Of a DNA stretch of 61,074 nt, positions 54,695-61,074 are shown piece by piece. The stretch spans positions 15,906 through 76,979 of the forward strand of contig LJHE01000034.1 of assembly GCA_001983555.1 (NCBI GenBank). The letters run 5' to 3'. Both the position numbers and the translations under genes were made by a program. The stretch's first letter is position 1. Each line of letters begins with the position of its first letter. Below the pieces are notes generated by a model. That model saw only the letters and a program-made list of their open reading frames with translations. It was not told where the DNA came from and did no database searches. This DNA comes from Candidatus Epulonipiscioides gigas. Its GTDB lineage: Bacteria; Bacillota; Clostridia; Lachnospirales; Cellulosilyticaceae.

Positions 54695-54914
54695 AAAAAA
54701 GTTCCCTCCTTTTATTAGTTATAAATATCCGCTGACAGGGGTACACTGCTCATGGGTCTTTATAAACTTATACAAAAGAAAAGAACTTCTGTAAGTATAT
54801 TATTCCACTAATTAGCAGTGACAAAACGATAGCTTTAAAAGTATCTTCGCTCCCTAGAAATTTATCCCAAAAGGGACATTAACCTCCTAGATCATAGTTC
54901 CCAATGTCACACAA
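54695..54914 (-). promoter_or_regulatory. Structured 5' leader of the S10 operon
   Basis: About 220 nt of untranslated leader precede rpsJ. Near the 5' end GACATT (minus strand, 54903-54908) can pair with AATGTC (54875-54880), enclosing a purine-rich loop with AGGAGG. TCCC/GGGA (54865-54868 with 54873-54876) forms a second hairpin that shares two bases with the first stem, so the helices compete. Such switching is typical of autoregulated ribosomal leaders, and S10-type leaders are described in Clostridia; I cannot confirm this is one. Confidence 0.5.
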
Positions 54915-54919
54915 AGGCG

Positions 54920-54948
54920 ATTATATACGATAAAAAAACAAATTGCAA
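54920..54948 (-). promoter_or_regulatory. Sigma-A promoter of the S10-spc-alpha operon
   Basis: TTGCAA (54943-54948), a 17-base spacer and TATAAT (54920-54925) on the minus strand, with A/T runs upstream that may act as an UP element. It is the only clear promoter seen for the roughly 15-kb operon. Confidence 0.78.
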
Positions 54949-55044
54949 GGTTTTTTTTTAATTTCTTTATACTTTTTTTATATACAACAAAAACTGTCAA
55001 TTTATTTTTTATGAAAATTTCCAGCCATTTCTATATTTTTTATA

Positions 55045-55125
55045 GTGAACTGCTCCCTCATACACTAACGTTTAGAGATGGGAGATTCTTACTTGTTTCC
55101 TACAACTTCTAGGGATTGGAGCAAA
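55045..55125 (-). mobile_element. IS200/IS605-like right-end relic
   Basis: On the minus strand the sequence reads like the last codons of a tnpB gene (EVVGNK then stop), followed by AAGAATCTCCCATCTCTAAA, a stem CTCCC(T)CAT/ATGGGAG (plus strand 55053-55061 with 55078-55084), and an end at about GTTCAC. That arrangement matches the 3' end of IS605-family elements, where tnpB overlaps the omega RNA and the right-end hairpin. No transposase or TnpB body remains upstream. Confidence 0.5.
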
Positions 55126-55497
55126 CTTTTTGAGCTCTTTCATCCATAAATATTATCTAAATTTTATTTTTGACAATTCATCCTGCTACCTATACTATCT
55201 ATAGATGAGGGAAAATTCTTGCCTTTTTTAGTTAAACTAACTAAATTTTCTAATTTATAATTCATTATTTTATATTATTAACAGTTTTTTAAAAATTTAA
55301 ACTATTTTTAGCATAATATATAATTTTTGTGCTCAAATTTCATCTATTTCTATGTTTATAAATTTTTTGGATTAAAGTTTTTATTTTTGTATGCACAGAG
55401 CTAGAAACGTTGTGCTTAAATAAATGTATGTAATTTTCAAATTTAGGATATAATTTTAGAAATATTTAATTAAAATTAGAGAAAAGAGTAATAAAAT
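55126..55497. other. Intergenic region with second relic, no gene
   Basis: About 370 AT-rich bases between the IS-like relic and the hypothetical gene at 55498. It contains a second, more degraded copy of the right-end pattern (55172-55222). A TATAAT at 55449-55454 could serve the downstream gene but lacks a good -35 box. No other gene or RNA is recognised. Confidence 0.5.
55172..55222 (-). mobile_element. Second, degraded IS605-like right-end relic
   Basis: This stretch shares the order of blocks with the relic at 55045-55125: AAGAAT, then TCCCTCATCTATAGAT and a GTAGCAGGATG tail on the minus strand. Similarity is only moderate by eye and it is offset by about 127 bases. It may be a tandem remnant of the same element. 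Confidence 0.3.
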
Positions 55498-56082
55498 ATG
55501 TTACCACAAAGTTCAACATTAGACACTGATAAGTTAGAAGAAGCATTAACTAAGCGTTTACCCGCAACATATAAATTATTTTGGTTTAGAGCAATTCTTA
55601 TGGTTTTAGAAGAAGCAAATAATATATATTTATTTGTAGATATTTCACATAATATGATTTTAGCCGCTTGGGATTATGTTGGAAATTCCAAAATTAAATT
55701 TCCATCTATAGATAAATTACCAGAGCTAATACTTACTATTCAATCACGTTATCCTGATGTAACTAAAGATAATTTAACAAATTTTTTAGAAAGATTAAAA
55801 AAAGAGGATAAAGATATAAAAATCAAAGTAAAACATTTGGTTAGTTTTGCTCCATATAGATTTTTAGTACCATTTTTAGAATATTATCCATATAAACTTA
55901 CAACTGTAAATACACATAAACATATTGAACAATCGGCAAATTTATCAAATAATGTTATATATAAGTTTTTTTGTGATATGGGTATTCAAATAGATTTTAA
56001 ATGGCATCAATATTTAAATCAAAATAAAATAACACTTATAAAATACGTAGATGAGCTCATTGCAGAAAAAATTTATCTTTAA
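55498..56082 (+). CDS. Hypothetical protein, resembles N-terminal part of an HNH-nuclease family
   Basis: A 194-residue soluble protein. Residues 23-60 (TYKLFWFRAILMVLEEA ... ILAAWDYVGN) resemble the N-terminal helical region of a family of bacterial proteins that normally end in an HNH nuclease domain. Here the frame stops at residue 194 with no His-Asn-His motif, so it may be a truncated or diverged relative. The product is basic and lysine-rich, with no signal peptide or membrane segment. It stands alone beside IS-like relics, which fits an accessory gene. The ribosome binding site is weak (AGAGAAAAGAG). The family assignment is tentative. Confidence 0.55.
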   Translation: MLPQSSTLDTDKLEEALTKRLPATYKLFWFRAILMVLEEANNIYLFVDISHNMILAAWDYVGNSKIKFPSIDKLPELILTIQSRYPDVTKDNLTNFLERLKKEDKDIKIKVKHLVSFAPYRFLVPFLEYYPYKLTTVNTHKHIEQSANLSNNVIYKFFCDMGIQIDFKWHQYLNQNKITLIKYVDELIAEKIYL

Positions 56083-56118
56083 AATTAAAAAAAATAGAAA
56101 ACTTTGTCTTATTTTGTC

Positions 56119-56147
56119 TTGAATTATAATTTTTGTAGTGATATAAT
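56119..56147 (+). promoter_or_regulatory. Sigma-A promoter of the tal-tkt operon
   Basis: TTGAAT (56119-56124), 17 bases, TATAAT (56142-56147), giving a leader of about 35 nt before the transaldolase ATG. Confidence 0.7.
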
Positions 56148-56188
56148 TCATAATGATTACTAAAATTTAGCAAACTGGAGGAGTTAAC

Positions 56189-56842
56189 ATGGAATTTTTT
56201 ATTGATACCGCAAATATAGAGTATATCAAAAAAGCAAACGATATGGGTGTAATCTCTGGGGTTACTACTAATCCATCATTAATTGCAAAAGAAGGCCGTG
56301 ATTTTAAGCAAGTAATTAAAGAAATAACAGATATAGTGGATGGTCCAATAAGCGGAGAAGTAAAAGCAACAACAACTGATGCTGAAGGAATGATAAAAGA
56401 AGGTCGTGAAATTGCTGATATTCACAAAAATATGGTAGTAAAAATTCCAATGACAATTGAGGGACTAAAAGCATGTAAGGCTCTTTCAAAAGAAGGAATC
56501 AAAACAAATGTAACTTTAATATTTAGTGCAAATCAAGCTCTATTAGCTGCAAGAGCAGGTGCAACATATGTATCTCCATTCCTTGGTAGAGTGGATGATA
56601 TTAGTGGTAGAGGGATAGATTTAATCCGAGAAATCGCAGATATATTTGCTATAGCTGATATTAAAAGTAAGATTATTGCAGCAAGCGTTCGCCATCCAGT
56701 ACATGTTACGGACTGTGCTCTAGCAGGAGCAGATATTGCTACTGTACCTTATAATGTAATTGAGCAAATGGTAAATCACCCATTAACTCATGCTGGAATT
56801 GAAAAATTTAAATTAGATTATGAAGCAGTTTTTGGAAGTTAA
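56189..56842 (+). CDS. tal: Transaldolase / fructose-6-phosphate aldolase family
   Basis: A 217-residue barrel enzyme of the short transaldolase group (TalC/FSA-like). The Schiff-base lysine is K85 in MVVKIPMT. Other hallmarks are [58 protein letters not shown] and ASVRHPVHV. Together with the two transketolase halves downstream it interconverts sugar phosphates in the non-oxidative pentose phosphate pathway, so transaldolase activity is more likely than free aldolase activity. GGAGG lies six bases before the ATG. Confidence 0.95.
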   Translation: MEFFIDTANIEYIKKANDMGVISGVTTNPSLIAKEGRDFKQVIKEITDIVDGPISGEVKATTTDAEGMIKEGREIADIHKNMVVKIPMTIEGLKACKALSKEGIKTNVTLIFSANQALLAARAGATYVSPFLGRVDDISGRGIDLIREIADIFAIADIKSKIIAASVRHPVHVTDCALAGADIATVPYNVIEQMVNHPLTHAGIEKFKLDYEAVFGS

Positions 56843-56869
56843 GAATTATACAATAAGGAGTGAATAATT

Positions 56870-57664
56870 TTGAATGCTAACGAGATTAGAAAGCAGATTA
56901 TAGAAGGTATTTATGCTGCAAAAAGTGGTCATCCAGGTGGCTCATTATCAATTGCAGATATAATGTCAGTATTATTTTTTGAAGAAATGAATGTTGACCC
57001 TAAAAATCCAAAAGACCCAAATAGAGATCGTTTTGTACTATCAAAAGGACATGCAGCTCCAGCATTATATGCAGCTCTTGCTCTTAAAGGATATTTTGAT
57101 GTAGAAGATATTAAAACTTTAAGAAAAACTGAGAGCTTTTTACAAGGGCATCCATGTTTAAATAAAATTCCCGGTGTTGATATGAGCACAGGTTCTCTAG
57201 GACAAGGTCTGTCAGCTGCAAATGGTATGGCTATTTGTGGTAAATATGATAAAAAAGACTACAGAGTATATGTAATTTGTGGTGATGGAGAAATTCAAGA
57301 AGGACAAATTTGGGAAGCTGCAATGACTTCTGCTCATTATAAGCTAGATAATTTGACTCTATTTGTTGATATCAATGGTTTACAAATTGATGGACCAACA
57401 ACTGAAGTTATGAATGTAGCTAATGTAGCAAATAAATTTGATGCTTTTGGTTGGAATACCATCGAAATAGATGGTCATAATGATGCAGAAATTAGAGCTG
57501 CTATTGCAAAAGCGAAAGCTCATAAAGGGCAACCAACTGCTATAATTGCACAAACTATAAAAGGTAAAGGTGTTTCATTTATGGAAAATCAACTTGGTTT
57601 CCATGGAGCAGCACCAAATGATGAACAATATAAAATGGCAATAAAAGAACTTGGAGGTAACTAA
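56870..57664 (+). CDS. Transketolase, N-terminal subunit
   Basis: A 264-residue half-transketolase holding the pyrophosphate side of thiamine diphosphate. SGHPGGSLSIADIM, LSKGHAAPALYAAL and the metal-binding GDGEIQEGQIWEA are visible, then DINGLQIDG. The start is TTG at 56870, with AAGGAG nine bases upstream; no ATG or GTG in frame fits. Split transketolases are common in Clostridia. The C-terminal half starts three bases after the stop codon, so the two are made together. Confidence 0.95.
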   Translation: MNANEIRKQIIEGIYAAKSGHPGGSLSIADIMSVLFFEEMNVDPKNPKDPNRDRFVLSKGHAAPALYAALALKGYFDVEDIKTLRKTESFLQGHPCLNKIPGVDMSTGSLGQGLSAANGMAICGKYDKKDYRVYVICGDGEIQEGQIWEAAMTSAHYKLDNLTLFVDINGLQIDGPTTEVMNVANVANKFDAFGWNTIEIDGHNDAEIRAAIAKAKAHKGQPTAIIAQTIKGKGVSFMENQLGFHGAAPNDEQYKMAIKELGGN

Positions 57665-57667
57665 CAT

Positions 57668-58579
57668 ATGGCTACACCAACTAGAGAAGCATATGGAAGA
57701 GCTCTTGCAAAATTTGGACATGATAAAGATTTTTTTGTATTAGATGCCGACCTTGCAAAAGCTACACAAACAATATTTTTTAAAAATGAATTTCCAGAAA
57801 GATTTTTTGATATGGGGATTTCTGAAGGCGACATGATGACTACTGCAGCTGGAATGGCAACTTGTGGTAAAAAAGTATTTGCAAGCACATTTGCTATATT
57901 TGCAGCTGGTAGAGCATATGAACAAGTTAGAAATTCTATAGCATATCCAAATTTACCTGTAGTAATTGGAGCAACTCATGGAGGAGTAATGATTGGTGAA
58001 GACGGTGCATCTCATCAAGCAATTGAAGATATTTCTCTAATGAGAACAATTCCAAACATGACTGTTGTTGTACCAGCAGATGCAATAAGTACAACTCAAA
58101 TTGTGGAGCAAGCAATAGATTTTAAAACTCCTCTTTATATTAGAACTGGTCGTGGAGCATCTTCTGATATTTACAATGAAGCAGATAAAATCACAATCGG
58201 AAAAGGTAATGTATTAAAAGATGGAAAAGATTTAACTATTATTGCTATAGGCGATCTTGTTTATGAAGCTCTTCAAGCTGCTGAGCAACTTGAACAACAA
58301 GGTGTAAGTGCTGCTGTAATAGATATGCACACAGTTAAACCAATTGACAGAGATTTAGTTTGTGAGTACGCTAAAAAAACTCATAAAATTATAACAGCTG
58401 AAGACCATAGTATTATCGGAGGTCTTGGCTCTGCTGTTGCTGAAATTCTTGCTGAAACAGGAGATGCAACATTAAAACGTCTTGGCGTAAATGATACTTT
58501 TGGTAAATCTGGTACTCGCTCTGAGTTACAAGAATATTTTAAATTAAATGTTAAAGGAATTTTAGAATTAGCTAAATAA
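57668..58579 (+). CDS. Transketolase, C-terminal subunit
   Basis: A 303-residue half-transketolase with the pyrimidine-binding domain (RFFDMGISEGDMMTTAAGMATCGKKVFASTFAIFAAGRAYEQVRNSIAYPNLPV) and the C-terminal domain ending in GTRSELQEYF. The glutamate in GISEGDM activates thiamine diphosphate. It would pair with the preceding subunit into a heterotetramer. GGAGG in the end of the upstream gene serves as its ribosome binding site. Confidence 0.95.
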   Translation: MATPTREAYGRALAKFGHDKDFFVLDADLAKATQTIFFKNEFPERFFDMGISEGDMMTTAAGMATCGKKVFASTFAIFAAGRAYEQVRNSIAYPNLPVVIGATHGGVMIGEDGASHQAIEDISLMRTIPNMTVVVPADAISTTQIVEQAIDFKTPLYIRTGRGASSDIYNEADKITIGKGNVLKDGKDLTIIAIGDLVYEALQAAEQLEQQGVSAAVIDMHTVKPIDRDLVCEYAKKTHKIITAEDHSIIGGLGSAVAEILAETGDATLKRLGVNDTFGKSGTRSELQEYFKLNVKGILELAK

Positions 58580-58596
58580 TTAATTGTGTAACCTAT

Positions 58597-58659
58597 GAAT
58601 TGGGAATTATAAATGTAATAGTCAGTAATATGAAAAATAGCTTTTATAGTTCCTAATTC
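58597..58659. repeat. Long imperfect inverted repeat after the transketolase genes
   Basis: GAATTGGGAATTATAA (58597-58612) and TTATAGTTCCTAATTC (58644-58659) pair over 16 positions; the two non-Watson-Crick positions are G-T wobbles when read as plus-strand RNA. It starts 17 bases after tktC and probably serves as a transcript end or mRNA-stability hairpin; no strong T-run follows. Confidence 0.55.
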
Positions 58660-58783
58660 CTGATTTCATTACTACATGTATTATATCTCCATTTTCATCA
58701 TATATATAAAACGAACTATGGAAATTTAAGGATACTGATTTTCTGTAGAAGATTTTATTAATTTTAGAGAGTGGAGAATATAC

Positions 58784-59728
58784 ATGAAGAAATTAGAAAA
58801 TTTATCAAATTTTTGTGGAAAGTATATGGCAATCATAGTATTAGCCATTTCTGCACTAGCGTTATTTTTCCCTCAGTCAAGTACTTGGATTAAACTTACA
58901 TGGGTTAATTATTTACTTATGATAGTTATGTTTGGAATGGGGCTTACGCTTAAATTAGAAGATTTTAAATTATTATTTGTACGTCCTAAAGATGTAATAA
59001 TCGGTTGCTTAGCTCAGTTTACTATTATGCCACTTTTAGCATATGGACTAGGAATTATTTTTGGATTGGAAACAGCATTATTAGCAGGAGTTGTACTTGT
59101 TGGAGCTTGCCCTGGCGGCACATCAAGCAATGTTATTACATATCTTTCAAAAGGAGATGTAGCTCTATCAGTTGGAATTACGAGTGTGACTACTTTATTA
59201 GCTCCATTTTTGACACCAGCTATTACTTATGCATTATTGCAAACCACTGTTTCAGTAGATATGATGTCAATGTTTATTTCTATATTACAAGTAGTTATAA
59301 TTCCTATTACTTTAGGTTTTGTTATTAATAAGTTGTTTTCAACCGTTACACAAAAAATAGTTTCAGTTCTACCATTAATTTCATTAGTAGCCATATGTCT
59401 TATTATTGCAGCAGTAGTTTCATCTAATTCAGAAAGAATATTAAGCATAGGTTTTGTAGTATTTGCAGTGGTGATTTGTCATAATATATTAGGATATTTA
59501 TGTGGATTTGGTTTAGGTAGAGCACTAGGATTACCAGTTGAAAAAATAAAAACTTTATCAATAGAAGTAGGAATGCAAAACTCAGGACTAGCAACATCTC
59601 TTGCGGCAACGTCTTTTAGTCATTTAGCTATGGCTACAGTGCCAGGAGCAATATTTTCCGTATGGCATAATATCTCAGGAGCAATTCTTGCTAATATTTA
59701 TACTAGATGGAAAAAAAAAGGCAAATAA
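58784..59728 (+). CDS. Bile acid:sodium symporter family (BASS) transporter
   Basis: A 314-residue membrane protein with about nine or ten helices. Family patterns: MIVMFGMGLTLKLEDFKLLFVRPKDVIIGCLAQFTIMPLLAYGLG, and LVGACPGGTSSNVITYLSKGDVALSVGITSVTTLLAPFLTP, which holds the sodium-site crossover residues; EVGMQNSGLATSLAA is the second crossover. Bacterial BASS proteins import organic anions such as pantoate or keto acids with Na+; the substrate here is unknown. GGAG lies about ten bases before the ATG, and a terminator follows. Confidence 0.93.
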   Translation: MKKLENLSNFCGKYMAIIVLAISALALFFPQSSTWIKLTWVNYLLMIVMFGMGLTLKLEDFKLLFVRPKDVIIGCLAQFTIMPLLAYGLGIIFGLETALLAGVVLVGACPGGTSSNVITYLSKGDVALSVGITSVTTLLAPFLTPAITYALLQTTVSVDMMSMFISILQVVIIPITLGFVINKLFSTVTQKIVSVLPLISLVAICLIIAAVVSSNSERILSIGFVVFAVVICHNILGYLCGFGLGRALGLPVEKIKTLSIEVGMQNSGLATSLAATSFSHLAMATVPGAIFSVWHNISGAILANIYTRWKKKGK

Positions 59729-59799
59729 TAATTAATAATATATTGTTGCTCAATATATAAAATATATAAGATTTATACAATTTTTATATTAAATCAATA

Positions 59800-59833
59800 A
59801 CTGTGCTCAGCTCTTTAATATTTGAGCTCCAGT
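59800..59833 (+). terminator. Terminator after the BASS transporter gene
   Basis: ACTG and AGCTC on the left (59800-59813) pair with GAGCT and CAGT on the right (59824-59833), interrupted by a bulge, followed by GTTTTTCTTTCTTT. Confidence 0.65.
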
Positions 59834-59929
59834 GTTTTTCTTTCTTTAAAAATTCTTAAAATTTGTGGTGTCCATTTTTTAAATTAAGCATATTATGAAT
59901 TAAATAGAAGATAGAAGGAGACTAAAAAA

Positions 59930-60532
59930 ATGAGTAAAAAAGTTGCTATACTTATTGAATCTAATTTTATTTATGAGGAAATTATGACATATTATACTAA
60001 ATTTCATAAATATGGAGCAAAAATAGATTTATTAACTGATTTGTCTGGAAAATCATACCGTACTATTATAAGTCAAGGCAGTCAAAGAGCTCTACAAATA
60101 ACCAAAGACTTACAATATGTTAATGCAAATGAGTATGATATTATCTTGGTTTCTGCAAATTATATATCCTGTGAAAGTATGAGCTCACAAATTACTGCAG
60201 TTGATTTTGAATATTCATCAGCAATACAATTTATTAAATCAGCAATGGTAAATAAATCTATTATTAAGGGGATGTTATGTACTAGTTTAGGAATTTTAAC
60301 ATCAATTCCACAATATCTACAAAATAGAAAAGTCATTTGTCATACATCTATGACAAGAGATATTATAAATGCAGGAGCATATTTTGTTAACGATGGCAGA
60401 AATGTAGTAGTTGATAATGATATTGTAACAAGTCATTCATTACAATATACAGATTCATATGTAGATGCTATTATTAATGCATATGAAAGTAAGTACAATA
60501 AAACTAATTTTATGAGCATTATACATTATTAA
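59930..60532 (+). CDS. DJ-1/PfpI-like protein
   Basis: A 200-residue single-domain protein. The start KKVAILIESNFIYEEIMTYYTKFHKYGAKIDLLTDLSG is the DJ-1/PfpI opening, with a candidate conserved glutamate at 16-17. The nucleophile elbow is GMLCTSLGIL with Cys117; the usual Cys-His-Gly of PfpI proteases is replaced by Cys-Thr-Ser, so classical protease activity is doubtful. The segment HTSMTRDIINAGAYFVNDGRNVVVDNDIVTSH corresponds to the family's conserved VVVDGNLITS region. Chaperone, glyoxalase-like or thiol-sensing roles are possible. AGAAGGAG precedes the ATG. Confidence 0.85.
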   Translation: MSKKVAILIESNFIYEEIMTYYTKFHKYGAKIDLLTDLSGKSYRTIISQGSQRALQITKDLQYVNANEYDIILVSANYISCESMSSQITAVDFEYSSAIQFIKSAMVNKSIIKGMLCTSLGILTSIPQYLQNRKVICHTSMTRDIINAGAYFVNDGRNVVVDNDIVTSHSLQYTDSYVDAIINAYESKYNKTNFMSIIHY

Positions 60533-60541
60533 ATAATTTTA

Positions 60542-60572
60542 AACCAGACGAGTTTATATTATTCGTCTGGTT
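60542..60572. terminator. Bidirectional terminator between convergent genes
   Basis: A perfect 10-bp stem AACCAGACGA (60542-60551) with TCGTCTGGTT (60563-60572) and an 11-nt loop lies between the convergent DJ-1-like and beta-helix genes. Confidence 0.85.
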
Positions 60573-60577
60573 ATACT

Positions 60578-61074
60578 TTAATTTTTTAAACCATACAATT
60601 GAGCATCTGGAAAGCTAGCCATATTTTCAGAAATACCTATATTTTCATTACCACCTAAATCTCGTATATTTTCACGACCACTTCCCTCAAAAATTGCATT
60701 ACCAACAATTGTACAATCTCGATTATTTTTTATAACAAAATTATAATATGGAGCTGCTATTTTAAGACTAAATTCTTTACGCTCAAACCAGCCCCAAAGA
60801 CTATTGCCAGTTACAGCAACACCAAGACAGTCTTCGAGATAAATATGTGTGCTTAAATCGTCTTCTATCTCAACAGAACTACTTCTAATCACATTTCCAC
60901 AAATAGTTCCACTTCTGCAACCATGTAAAAATATACCAGGTCCAAAATTATGATCAATACTATTTCCTGTAAATTGCATTGTATTAGATTGGTATAATTT
61001 AATTCCTGCAAGCCGATTCCATTCAATTCTATTGGCAGTTACCATAACAGTTGCCATACCTACCCATTTTTTTT
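60578..61074 (-). CDS. Beta-helix protein, 3' part only (runs off the right edge)
   Basis: The frame stays open to the window end, so the start is outside. About 165 C-terminal residues are present, made of repeated short coils such as ANRIEWNRLAGIKLY, GNSIDHNFGPGIFLHG, GNVIRSSS and GNSLWGWF. These are right-handed parallel beta-helix (NosD/pectin-lyase-like) repeats with regular GN(x)I turns. An internal ATG at 61057 with a GGTAGG-like site could be taken for a start, but the repeat pattern continues upstream. Function is probably carbohydrate binding or cleavage. Confidence 0.75.
   Translation of the reverse strand, partial: KKWVGMATVMVTANRIEWNRLAGIKLYQSNTMQFTGNSIDHNFGPGIFLHGCRSGTICGNVIRSSSVEIEDDLSTHIYLEDCLGVAVTGNSLWGWFERKEFSLKIAAPYYNFVIKNNRDCTIVGNAIFEGSGRENIRDLGGNENIGISENMASFPDAQLYGLKN

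Noticed and set aside
54695-54914. T-box or amino-acid riboswitch upstream of rpsJ
   Set aside because: No T-box consensus or terminator/antiterminator pair is seen; a ribosomal-protein leader is the better candidate.
61055-61057. ATG at 61057 as the true start of the right-edge beta-helix gene
   Set aside because: The frame is open to the window end without a stop, and a 159-residue beta-helix without signal peptide would be incomplete, so a partial gene is more likely.

Overview
The window is low-GC DNA with strong AGGAGG-type ribosome binding sites and consensus TTGACA/TATAAT promoters. Several traits point to a Gram-positive member of Clostridia, probably Lachnospirales: long forms of ribosomal proteins L17 and L22, a KOW RNA-binding protein between map and infA, split transketolase, and PyrK/PyrD type 1B. 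The DNPR motif in MurE implies meso-diaminopimelate peptidoglycan, and a SpoVD-like PBP suggests a spore-forming ancestry. No tRNA, rRNA, CRISPR array or intact transposon was seen.

Region 1 (1-5.1 kb, minus strand) is a compact RiPP-type cassette. A perfect TTGACA-N17-TATAAT promoter (4935-4963) drives a 44-residue Cys/Asp-rich precursor peptide (4723-4857). An intercistronic hairpin follows, then a radical SAM/SPASM maturase and a two-gene ABC exporter. The cassette sits inside the cell-wall/division cluster, between a second ftsW copy and what looks like a broken ftsQ at the window edge.

Region 2 (5.1-18.8 kb, minus) is the dcw cluster, in transcription order: rsmH, an ftsL-like gene, two class B PBPs with PASTA domains, murE, murF, mraY, two tiny membrane-peptide ORFs, murD, ftsW and a second ftsW. 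A degenerate ftsQ-like segment lies between the two ftsW genes.

Region 3 (18.8-27.6 kb) holds a polar amino-acid ABC importer, a divergently transcribed ferredoxin-like aldo/keto reductase, an unusual helicase (RelE-like N-terminus, UvrD-type core, about eight Sel1 repeats) and an Na+/phosphate cotransporter.

Region 4 (27.6-34.1 kb, minus) is a division and envelope operon: HlyD-like adaptor, yggS, sepF, ylmH, divIVA, lspA, rluD. An HD-domain gene lies upstream. Next come a DUF2284 protein, a large secreted beta-helix protein, pyrK-pyrD and a PH-domain protein.

Region 5 (39.6-54.9 kb, minus) is one long S10-spc-alpha ribosomal operon from rpsJ to rplQ, including secY, adk, map and rpoA. It has a strong promoter, a leader of about 220 nt and a terminator after rplQ. 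rpsD is absent.

Region 6 (55-61 kb) starts with IS200/IS605-like right-end relics and a hypothetical protein that looks like a truncated HNH-family member. These are followed by a tal-tktN-tktC pentose phosphate operon, a bile-acid:sodium symporter family protein, a DJ-1/PfpI-like protein, and the 3' part of another beta-helix gene running off the right edge.
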